Below are positions 45,213 to 51,297 of a stretch of 51,297 nucleotides of DNA, in pieces. How positions within the stretch are numbered: position 1 is the first letter of the stretch; each line of letters opens with the position of its first letter. The stretch is from Caulobacter sp. (GTDB taxonomy: Bacteria > Pseudomonadota > Alphaproteobacteria > Caulobacterales > Caulobacteraceae). The notes under the pieces were generated by a model that was not told the DNA's origin, did not search any database, and saw only the letters and a list, made by a program, of their open reading frames with translations. Both the position numbers and the translations under genes were made by a program. The DNA lies in NCBI GenBank assembly GCA_017744495.1, contig JAGIBE010000033.1, positions 1-51,297 of the forward strand. The letters are read 5' to 3'.

Positions 45213-45400
45213 TAATCGATCTCCCGGACGCAGTGTCGATCTCGAAGCTAGCCCACGCCTTATCCCTACCGCACCGCAGCGAGATCGTCGCTCATAAACT
45301 GGAGCTTAACCATAAATATAATAAAGATGCGTAAGGGATGTTCGTTCACGGCCTCTTAGCCAGCCTTCTGTAGGGTGAGTGCTAAGAGGAGCATCCACCA

Positions 45401-45559
45401 ATGCCGACGATCGTCGCCGATATCGATATCCGTTCGGGTTCTTCGCTGAGCGCGACCAAGCCGCGCCGGCTTCCGCGTCTGATCGGCCTGGGCGCCGCCG
45501 CCTTGGTGAGCCTCGCGCTCTGGTGCGGCCTGTTCGCTGTCGTCGGCGTCCTGCGCTAG
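45401..45559 (+). CDS. 52-aa single-span membrane protein between pssY and hvyA
   Basis: A short gene with a strong GAGGAG Shine-Dalgarno (centred 13 bases before ATG 45401). The 52-aa product has a short polar N-terminus (PTIVADIDIRSGSSLS), a basic patch KPRRLPRL and one membrane helix (LIGLGAAALVSLALWCGLFAVVGV). A perfect intrinsic terminator lies 48 bp downstream. With its own SD and terminator it is a real transcription unit. Function is unknown; it may modulate the phosphoglycosyl transferase or co-polymerase. Confidence 0.75.
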   Translation: MPTIVADIDIRSGSSLSATKPRRLPRLIGLGAAALVSLALWCGLFAVVGVLR

Positions 45560-45607
45560 GACGACCTTTCGGGCGCTTCAAGCGCCATGTGTTTCCACGA
45601 GATTCAG

Positions 45608-45636
45608 CGCGCCGACGAAATCGTCGGCGCGTTTTT
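45608..45636 (+). terminator. Intrinsic terminator of the 52-aa gene
   Basis: CGCGCCGACGA pairs perfectly with TCGTCGGCGCG around AA and is followed by TTTTT. The best canonical terminator in the window. Confidence 0.92.
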
Positions 45637-45671
45637 CGTATGCGGACGACCGGGTCCGGCGTTCAAATGCG

Positions 45672-45697
45672 AAAACGCCGGCCTCGAAGGGCCGGCG
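45672..45697 (-). terminator. Intrinsic terminator of hvyA
   Basis: On the minus strand CGCCGGCC pairs with GGCCGGCG around a 6-base loop and ends in TTTT, 29 bp after the hvyA stop. Confidence 0.8.
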
Positions 45698-45725
45698 CTT
45701 CCACGTCATCCTGTTGGGCGCGGCG

Positions 45726-46541
45726 TCAGCTGATCGACACCCAGTCAGCCCCGCCGGCCGTCTGACGTTCCACCCAACGATAGTTCAGATCCTGCCAGGG
45801 CGTGGCCCAGGGCGTCAGATTGTCCAGGATCATGTCGCCCATCTCCATCGAGACGACCAGCACGGCGTGGCTCTCGCCACGAGCCGTGACGGCGACGGCC
45901 ATCGACAGCGATTGGGCCGGCACGCCGGCGGCGATCAGGCGGCGACGCTTCTCCAGCGCGTAGTCCTCGCAGTCGCCGTACATCTTGCCGTCGATGACGC
46001 GGGGCAGGGACCAGTATTCCAGCAGGCCGTAGAGGTCGAAGTCGTCTGCCCTCTGGACCTCCTTGTTCACTTCGCGATTGATCAGGTTGATCAGGCGAAG
46101 CTTGTCCTTGGCCACCAGGCGCGGGCTGATCGTTTCCGCCACCACGGCGGCGGTGGGTGAGGCGGTGGTGGGGCGCATTTCCCCGGCCGCGACGAAGTCG
46201 GCGTCGATCGCCGGCCGATAGGCCGAAAGTTCGTTGAACGCGACCAGGGCGGGCTCGTCCGCATCGGTTTGGGCAGTGGTTTCCGCCCCATGCGGAACGT
46301 CGCCGCGCCAGCCGCCCAGAGACGAGGTCGCCAGAACCGTCGACGAGGCCAGGGCCGCCGTCTCCAGATTACGGGCCGGACCGCAGGCGGCGCTGTCGCG
46401 CCGGCAGAGGTCGACGAAGCCGGGGGGAGCCGACACGGCGCCGCCTTGCGGCATGAAGGACCGCGAGCCGGCGTAGGCGGAGCTGGACGCCAAGATGGCG
46501 ACGCCTACGCTCGCGTATTGGACAAGTTGTCGCAGCTTCAC
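45726..46541 (-). CDS. hvyA: HvyA-like transglutaminase-like cysteine peptidase (capsule control)
   Basis: A bacterial transglutaminase-like cysteine peptidase (BTLCP). In C. crescentus, HvyA is the cell-cycle-controlled homologue that prevents capsule formation in swarmer cells. The 271-aa protein has a signal sequence (VGVAILASSSAYA), a variable linker, and the triad C191 (YGDCEDYALEKRR), H225 (GESHAVLV) and D240 (MILDNLT). GTG 46541 is chosen: GCGGGGAC lies upstream and it starts the signal peptide; TTG 46574 would add 11 residues. The 266-bp upstream region is AT-rich and holds two CtrA-like boxes. Confidence 0.85.
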   Translation of the reverse strand: MKLRQLVQYASVGVAILASSSAYAGSRSFMPQGGAVSAPPGFVDLCRRDSAACGPARNLETAALASSTVLATSSLGGWRGDVPHGAETTAQTDADEPALVAFNELSAYRPAIDADFVAAGEMRPTTASPTAAVVAETISPRLVAKDKLRLINLINREVNKEVQRADDFDLYGLLEYWSLPRVIDGKMYGDCEDYALEKRRRLIAAGVPAQSLSMAVAVTARGESHAVLVVSMEMGDMILDNLTPWATPWQDLNYRWVERQTAGGADWVSIS

Positions 46542-46678
46542 GGAAGTCCCCGCCAAAAGATTTGCGGGGATCAATTTGCTTTTAAACTATGAATTGCGGC
46601 TCAAATAACTCAGTTGTTTTGCCTTAAAGACTTTTGGTAATCTCAATATTAATGATAATGGCTCGGAAACTAGCGTGG

Positions 46679-46693
46679 TTAATCTTGGGTAAA
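46679..46693 (+). promoter_or_regulatory. CtrA-like box 1 upstream of hvyA
   Basis: TTAA-TCTTGGG-TAAA has the exact 7-base CtrA spacing with one mismatch. It lies 138 bp upstream of the hvyA start. Confidence 0.55.
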
Positions 46694-46702
46694 ATGGCTA
46701 GA

Positions 46703-46717
46703 TAAATTCCAAATTAA
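46703..46717 (-). promoter_or_regulatory. CtrA-like box 2 upstream of hvyA
   Basis: TAAA-TTCCAAA-TTAA is the mirror form (one mismatch, exact 7-base spacing), 9 bp from box 1 and 91 bp before the phosphatase ATG at 46808. The pair could control both divergent genes. Confidence 0.55.
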
Positions 46718-46807
46718 CCTTTTACGTCAGTGGTTGATGGGGCGATGCGTGTGAGGCAAGTTGCCGCCGATGATCGCCCATGTCGGTGGGCGACGAGTGA
46801 TCCAGCG

Positions 46808-47602
46808 ATGCCCTTCAAGTTCTTTTCCTCGAAAGCGCGATTGAAACCTTCCGTGTCGTCCACCGGAGGGCGGCTGGTCTATGCGATCGGGGACGTCCAC
46901 GGCCATCTCGACCTGCTGGACCAGTTACTGGACACGATCGTCGGAGACGCCGCCGGTTCGGCCCCCGACCGCGCGCCGGTGCTCATCCTGGTCGGCGACT
47001 ATGTCGATCGGGGGCCGGACTCGCGCGGCGTCCTCGACCGTCTGATCGCCCTGAGCGAAGCGACCGCGGGCGGGAAGCACTTCGAAACGCGCTTCCTGCT
47101 AGGCAACCACGAGCAAACCTTGCTGGCCTTCCTGGACAGCCCTGAAGGCGGTCCCGCCTGGATGGAGTTCGGCGGCGGCGAGACCTTGGCCTCCTACGGC
47201 GTCACCCGTCCGGCGGGACGGGGCGACGCCGAGAGCTGGAACGCCGTCCAGGCCGAATTCCGCGCCAAGTTCCCGCCACGGCACGAAGCCTTCCTGCGTC
47301 GCCTGGAGCTCTCGGCCCGCTACGGCGACTATCTGTTCGTTCACGCCGGGGTTCGGCCGGGTGTGCCGATCGACCAGCAGGACCCCGAGGACCTGGTCTG
47401 GATCCGGGGTGATTTCCTGTCCGAACCGCATCGGCTGGGCTGCGTGGTTGTCCACGGCCACACGCCGAACGAGACGCCATTTTTAGGCCCGGATCGCATC
47501 AATATTGATACCGGCGCCTATGCGACCGGCGTGCTTACGGCCGTGAAGCTCGCCGATGGGGCGCCGGTTATTCTTAACGCGCGAAAGATCCGCCGCCCTT
47601 AA
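46808..47602 (+). CDS. PPP-family metallophosphatase (serine/threonine phosphatase-like)
   Basis: A calcineurin-like PPP phosphatase of 264 aa. The metal signature is complete: GDVHGH (28-33), GDYVDRG (63-69), GNHEQ (99-103), with FVHAGVRPG and VVHGHTPN downstream. This class includes protein phosphatases and ApaH-like enzymes. In this locus a role in dephosphorylating the tyrosine-rich co-polymerase is conceivable but unproven (PPP enzymes usually act on Ser/Thr). ATG 46808 (MPFKFFSSK) is preferred; earlier starts are possible. OPX gene follows 77 bp downstream. Confidence 0.85.
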   Translation: MPFKFFSSKARLKPSVSSTGGRLVYAIGDVHGHLDLLDQLLDTIVGDAAGSAPDRAPVLILVGDYVDRGPDSRGVLDRLIALSEATAGGKHFETRFLLGNHEQTLLAFLDSPEGGPAWMEFGGGETLASYGVTRPAGRGDAESWNAVQAEFRAKFPPRHEAFLRRLELSARYGDYLFVHAGVRPGVPIDQQDPEDLVWIRGDFLSEPHRLGCVVVHGHTPNETPFLGPDRINIDTGAYATGVLTAVKLADGAPVILNARKIRRP

Positions 47603-47679
47603 ATCGCCGGCCTTGTCCCGACAAAGTGTACGTGCGATGAGGCGTTACGAGGGACTTGTATGTTCAGAGACTCGAACCA

Positions 47680-48276
47680 ATGAAGATTGTGCGACTGATC
47701 GCCAACAGCGCTCTGGCTTTATTCGTCAGTATTCTGGTCTCGATGCCGACGCTTGCCATGGCGCAAGCGACGACGCCCGGCGCCGCACCGTCCAGCGCCG
47801 TCATCGACGCCAGTGTCGCGGACTACAAGCTGGGCTCTGGAGACAAGGTCCGGCTGACCGTTTACGGCGAGCCGTCCCTTTCGGGCGAGTTCTTCGTCAG
47901 CAGCAGCGGCATGACCTCGCTTCCGCTGATCGGCGACGTCAAGGCTGCCGGCTTGACCGTGCGTGAGTTCCAGGACGCGGTTCAGAAGGCGCTGAGCGAC
48001 GGTTATCTGCGCGACCCGCGGGTGGCCGCCGAGGTGCTGAACTTCCGACCGTTCTACATCCTGGGCGAAGTGATGAAGCCGGGCACCTATCCGTACACCT
48101 CGGGTCTGACGGTGCTGAACGCGGTGGCGACCGCCGGCGGCTACACCTATCGGGCCGAAAAGAAGACGGTCTACATCAAGCACGACGGCCAGACCTCCGA
48201 GACCAAGATGCCGCTGGAGCCGTCGACCACGGTGGCTCCCGGCGACACGATCCGCATCGGCGAACGCTTCTTCTAG
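47680..48276 (+). CDS. Short polysaccharide export (OPX, Wza-like) protein
   Basis: A periplasmic/outer-membrane export protein of 198 aa. It has a signal peptide without a lipobox Cys (LVSMPTLAMAQ), a Poly_export domain (YKLGSGDKVRLTVYGEPSLSG, TSLPLIGDVKAAGLT) and one SLBB domain (FYILGEVMKPGTYPYTSGLTVLNAVATAGGYT). It is about half the length of E. coli Wza and ends right after the SLBB at GDTIRIGERFF, so the C-terminal amphipathic helix that forms the Wza pore is missing. It is thus expected to need a partner barrel, probably the one at 39007-40266. Confidence 0.92.
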   Translation: MKIVRLIANSALALFVSILVSMPTLAMAQATTPGAAPSSAVIDASVADYKLGSGDKVRLTVYGEPSLSGEFFVSSSGMTSLPLIGDVKAAGLTVREFQDAVQKALSDGYLRDPRVAAEVLNFRPFYILGEVMKPGTYPYTSGLTVLNAVATAGGYTYRAEKKTVYIKHDGQTSETKMPLEPSTTVAPGDTIRIGERFF

Positions 48277-48306
48277 AGCCGACCTTCCTGGTTCTATGGT
48301 TCTTCA

Positions 48307-48341
48307 TTCGGGCGTCCCCGCGCAACGCGGGGACGCCCGAA
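48307..48341 (+). terminator. Strong hairpin after the OPX gene
   Basis: A perfect 16-bp stem (TTCGGGCGTCCCCGCG with its complement) around CAA, 30 bp after the OPX stop, followed by GTCGTTT. Very stable; it closes the polysaccharide locus. Confidence 0.85.
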
Positions 48342-48508
48342 GTCGTTTGGCGCGGTTCGTGGCCTGAAAGGGCGCGGCCTTTCGCCTCTTGCGGAGGAGC
48401 TCCAGAAGCGCGATCACCCGGAATACAAGCAATGACACCGGTTAACCTGGCGGTCGCCAACCGCTGCTAGGACGGGGTCGACAAGACCTGTTTGGGGAGT
48501 GACATCAG

Positions 48509-51297
48509 GTGACCAAGGCGCTTTTCCTGGCCTCGGCCTGTTCCTTGATCCTGGCCGGCGCGGCTCAGGCCCAGGTCCAGGCCAAGCAGCCCGCCCTGCT
48601 TTTCCACGTCTCGGGCGACAAGGGCCTGAACGCCGATGTCGCCACGGGCGACCCGATCCCCAACTTCGCCGACAAGGTCGCGCCGATCGCCGACGGCAAG
48701 GCCGGCAAGGGCCTGCACGCCGAGGATGACGGGGTGCTGTCCTGGAACGCCCCCGGCAACATCCAGGCCCAGCGCGGCACGCTGTCGTTCTTCTGGCGCT
48801 CGGGCTACCCGGTCGGGGTCGCGCCCTTCGTGATCTTTCGCGTGGGCTACGCCGACCACACCAGCTGGGACATGGCCTTCGCCCGCATCGACTGGAACGG
48901 CCACGGCTTCGACGCCTTCGTCACCGACAACGGCCTGGCCCGCACGCGCGTGTCGTTCAAGCTGGACAAGCCGCCGGCGCCCGACGCCTGGACCCACCTG
49001 GCCTTCACCTGGGACGAGACGAAGGGCGTTCAGCTGTTCGTCGACGGCAAGCTGGCGGCCAAGACGGAGACCAAGGCGGTCTATGATGCGGGTCTCGACC
49101 AGTTCGGCATCGCCGGCCGGGTGATCGCCCCGCACCAGGTGCAGAGCCGCTATAACTTCCTGCGCGGCGGCGACATGGATGAGATCCGTGTCTACGACCA
49201 GGCGCTGGACGCCGCGGCCATCGCCGCCCTGGCCCGCGACGAGGCCCCGACGGTCGCCGATGCGGTCGCCACCCTGGCCGATCCGGCCATCCGCGCGGCT
49301 TGGCGCCAGCGCTACGGCTGGAACCGGCCCGCCGACCCGCCGCCCTACCTGGCCGACGCCTCGACCCGCATCCGCAAGGTCGAGTTCGCCGACGCCAAGG
49401 ACCTGAAGGAATGGATGTGGAAGGGCACGGACGGGATTTCCGAGACCACCTGGCCCGGCGTCTACAACCGCTCGCGCCTGCCCGGCCGCAACGACTATTT
49501 CCAACTGCCCGACTGGAACGTCTATGTCGAAGGCGGCAAGACCCTGCGCCTGGCCTTGCCGGACGAACCGGTCAACCGCCTCGAGATCCAGGGCCCGGCC
49601 TATGGCGCCCTCAGCTGGGCGGCGTCCGATGGCGCCAAGGGGACCACGGTCGCCACGCGAGCCAAGGATCAGCAGCGCACGGTGAACAGCCTCGCCCAGC
49701 CGCTGAAGGGCGGGGTGCTGAGCTTCACCAACGTGGCCCAGGAGACCCCGATCCAGGAGATCTGGGCCTACAACGTCTCGGCCGGCCAGGAGCCGAAGGA
49801 CGCGTTCAAGATGAGCTACACGGTGCGGGTCGATGCCGCGCCGGACTATCTGAACCTCAAGGACCTGAACGGCTATATCGCCGGCCGCTTCCCGGCGGGC
49901 GAGCGCTCGACCGTGGTGGCCCTGCCCGAGGGCGCCCCGACCCGCAAGCGGGCGGGCGGCGAGACCAAGGGCCTGCCGATCGTCCACGTGCTGATCCCCT
50001 CGGGCTTCGGCGACGCCCCCGCCGCCCAGGCCCTGGCCCGCAACTGGGCCTATGGCTGGGAGAACGCCCGCGACGGCCTGGACGGGATCGCCATCGACAT
50101 CCCGGCGATGAAGGTCACGGCCGACGATAGCGGGCTGGTCCCGCTGAACATCCAGGTCAAGGACCCGATCTGGCCGGGCCGCAACATGATCGACGTCAGC
50201 GTCTCGGTGAAGCCGGGCGAGGCCCGCACCGTGTGGCTGGACCTGCGCGACCGTATCCTGACGCCCGACAGCCTGTACCTGACCATCGCCGCCGACAGCC
50301 CCGACTTTGACGCCAAGGCGCTGGACGGCGCCAAGATCCGCCTGGTGCTGAAGGATCGCGACCAAGCCAAGGCCGAGCACATCCAGGACCGCCTGAACCA
50401 GGTGAAGGACAACTGGGCGTTCCTGGTCGAGGAGCACACCACGTCCAAGCGTCAGGGCCTCTATCGTCGCCTGTACGCCGACATCTCCGACCTGCTGCGC
50501 GTCGATCCCGACAATCAGATCGGCCGCGAGTACTGGGGCGACATCACCTACGGCAGCCAGGGCTGGCCGGCCTTCGATCAGCCGAAGGCCCCGGCGGGCG
50601 TGCCGCTGTGGGCGTTCCGCCAGACCGAGGACCTCAAGCAGGTCAGCAAGTTCATCAACTGGTGGATCGACAACCGCCAGGTCAATTACGGCGACTTCGG
50701 CGGCGGCCTGTCCGACGACACCGACCTGCTGCAGCAGTGGCCGGGACTGGCCCTGATGGGCGTGCAGCCCGACAAGGTGACCGCCTCGCTGAACCGCCTG
50801 ACCGATGCTGTCTACAAGAACGGCATGTTCACCGACGGCTTGGCGACCATCGTCACCGACGAGCTGCATGCCTACGAGGACGGCATCAACAGCAACTCCG
50901 AGGCGATGTACCTGAACTACGGCGACCCGCTGGCGGTCGAGCGGCTGTTCACCACCGTCAAGGCCCTGCCGCGCGTCATCGACAAGAACCCCGCCGGCCA
51001 CGTGCACTTCAACACCAACTGGTACGGCGGCGCGCTGTCGTATCGCGAAGGGCCGTGGGAGTGGCAGAAGCCGTACTCGTTCGGCGTGGTCCACCCGGCC
51101 ATCCTGATCGGCGACTACAACAACGACCCGACCGCCCGCGAGCTGGTGATCGGCCTGGCCGACGGCTACCTGGCTCACGCCAAGCCGGACGGCAGCCTGC
51201 CCAACGAGATCAACTGGCGCAGCGACGCCGAGCGCGCCGGCGACGGCGGCGGCGCCTCCACCCCGCTCCAGGCCGCCTGGGCAGCGTACCGCCTGTC
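48509..51297 (+). CDS. Large secreted LamG-like protein, truncated by window edge
   Basis: Open for at least 929 codons with no stop before the right edge, so the C-terminus is outside the window. GTG start at 48509 with GGGGAG about 10 bases upstream. The signal peptide is LFLASACSLILAGAAQAQ. Residues about 30-260 form a LamG/concanavalin-A-like domain (GTLSFFWRSGYPVG; DAWTHLAFTWDETKGVQLFVDGKLA; GGDMDEIRVYDQALDAAAIAALA). The rest contains helical, Trp-rich segments (ISDLLRVDPDNQ; GDFGGGLSDDTDLLQQWPGLALMG), reminiscent of (alpha/alpha)-toroid carbohydrate enzymes such as polysaccharide lyases, but I do not recognise the family. It may act on polysaccharide, given its location beside the export locus. 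Confidence 0.85.
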   Translation, partial: MTKALFLASACSLILAGAAQAQVQAKQPALLFHVSGDKGLNADVATGDPIPNFADKVAPIADGKAGKGLHAEDDGVLSWNAPGNIQAQRGTLSFFWRSGYPVGVAPFVIFRVGYADHTSWDMAFARIDWNGHGFDAFVTDNGLARTRVSFKLDKPPAPDAWTHLAFTWDETKGVQLFVDGKLAAKTETKAVYDAGLDQFGIAGRVIAPHQVQSRYNFLRGGDMDEIRVYDQALDAAAIAALARDEAPTVADAVATLADPAIRAAWRQRYGWNRPADPPPYLADASTRIRKVEFADAKDLKEWMWKGTDGISETTWPGVYNRSRLPGRNDYFQLPDWNVYVEGGKTLRLALPDEPVNRLEIQGPAYGALSWAASDGAKGTTVATRAKDQQRTVNSLAQPLKGGVLSFTNVAQETPIQEIWAYNVSAGQEPKDAFKMSYTVRVDAAPDYLNLKDLNGYIAGRFPAGERSTVVALPEGAPTRKRAGGETKGLPIVHVLIPSGFGDAPAAQALARNWAYGWENARDGLDGIAIDIPAMKVTADDSGLVPLNIQVKDPIWPGRNMIDVSVSVKPGEARTVWLDLRDRILTPDSLYLTIAADSPDFDAKALDGAKIRLVLKDRDQAKAEHIQDRLNQVKDNWAFLVEEHTTSKRQGLYRRLYADISDLLRVDPDNQIGREYWGDITYGSQGWPAFDQPKAPAGVPLWAFRQTEDLKQVSKFINWWIDNRQVNYGDFGGGLSDDTDLLQQWPGLALMGVQPDKVTASLNRLTDAVYKNGMFTDGLATIVTDELHAYEDGINSNSEAMYLNYGDPLAVERLFTTVKALPRVIDKNPAGHVHFNTNWYGGALSYREGPWEWQKPYSFGVVHPAILIGDYNNDPTARELVIGLADGYLAHAKPDGSLPNEINWRSDAERAGDGGGASTPLQAAWAAYRL

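Larger units (their letters stand above)
46542..46807. other. AT-rich divergent promoter region of hvyA and the phosphatase gene
   Basis: About 266 bp, markedly AT-rich between 46560 and 46735, with no gene. Contains two CtrA-like boxes (46679-46693, 46703-46717) in mirrored orientation. AT-rich DNA of this kind is also typical of MucR-bound promoters. A GTG at 46730 and an ATG at 46745 could extend the phosphatase gene into this region. Confidence 0.6.

Noticed and set aside
48467..51178. 903-codon minus-strand open frame
   Set aside because: Antisense to the LamG-like gene, which has a signal peptide and domain; the antisense product is Gly/Val/Leu/Asp-biased without motifs.

Overview
The window looks like chromosomal DNA of a Caulobacter-type alphaproteobacterium. 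GC is high, many starts are GTG or TTG, and neighbouring genes often overlap by 4 bp at the stop/start. Lineage markers are ChpT (the phosphotransferase of the CckA-CtrA cell-cycle relay), consensus-like CtrA boxes, a CP4-type AroA, an alphaproteobacterial Mic60/mitofilin in a heme operon, and an HvyA-like transglutaminase-fold protein beside a PssY-like sugar transferase. No rRNA, insertion sequence, prophage or CRISPR array was found.

Layout. 0-3 kb: cmk and aroA on the minus strand, then a FYDLN zinc-ribbon protein and tRNA-Ala(GGC). 3-9.6 kb: a secreted protein, an alpha/beta hydrolase divergent from an XRE/MmyB-type regulator with a clear operator between them, cysQ, a DUF3553 protein, chpT, ihfB, mscL and an amine oxidase. 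9.6-17 kb (minus strand): LOG-family protein, a two-unit M16 peptidase, DUF4166, DCC and START-like proteins, and acs. 17.5-25 kb: one tightly coupled VirB-type T4SS operon in the order B1-B2-B3-B4-B6-B9-B10-B11, with no room for B5, B7 or B8 and no virD4; a perfect CtrA box lies upstream. 25-28 kb: a DUF1800 lipoprotein and a DUF1501 Tat substrate.

28-38 kb: 1-Cys peroxiredoxin, creatininase-family protein, methyltransferase, then a minus-strand operon tsaD-gpsA-yciI-Rieske divergent from hemC-hemD-mic60-hemY, and tRNA-Thr(CGT). 38-51 kb: a surface-polysaccharide locus with a secreted Ala-rich protein, an outer-membrane beta-barrel, a Wzc-like co-polymerase/tyrosine kinase, a Wzy/ligase, a PssY-like phosphoglycosyl transferase, a 52-aa membrane protein, HvyA, a PPP-type phosphatase and a short OPX protein. 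The last gene, a large secreted LamG-like protein, runs off the right edge.

How the genes work together. The polysaccharide locus is the most coherent system. PssY would prime the lipid carrier, Wzy polymerise, the PCP/BY-kinase control length and export, and the short Wza-like OPX, which lacks the membrane-spanning C-terminus of true Wza, would pair with the separate beta-barrel as a composite outer-membrane translocon. HvyA is known in C. crescentus to limit capsule formation in one cell type, and its promoter here carries two mirrored CtrA-like boxes. The reduced VirB operon under a perfect CtrA box, in a window that also encodes ChpT, is the second system worth following.
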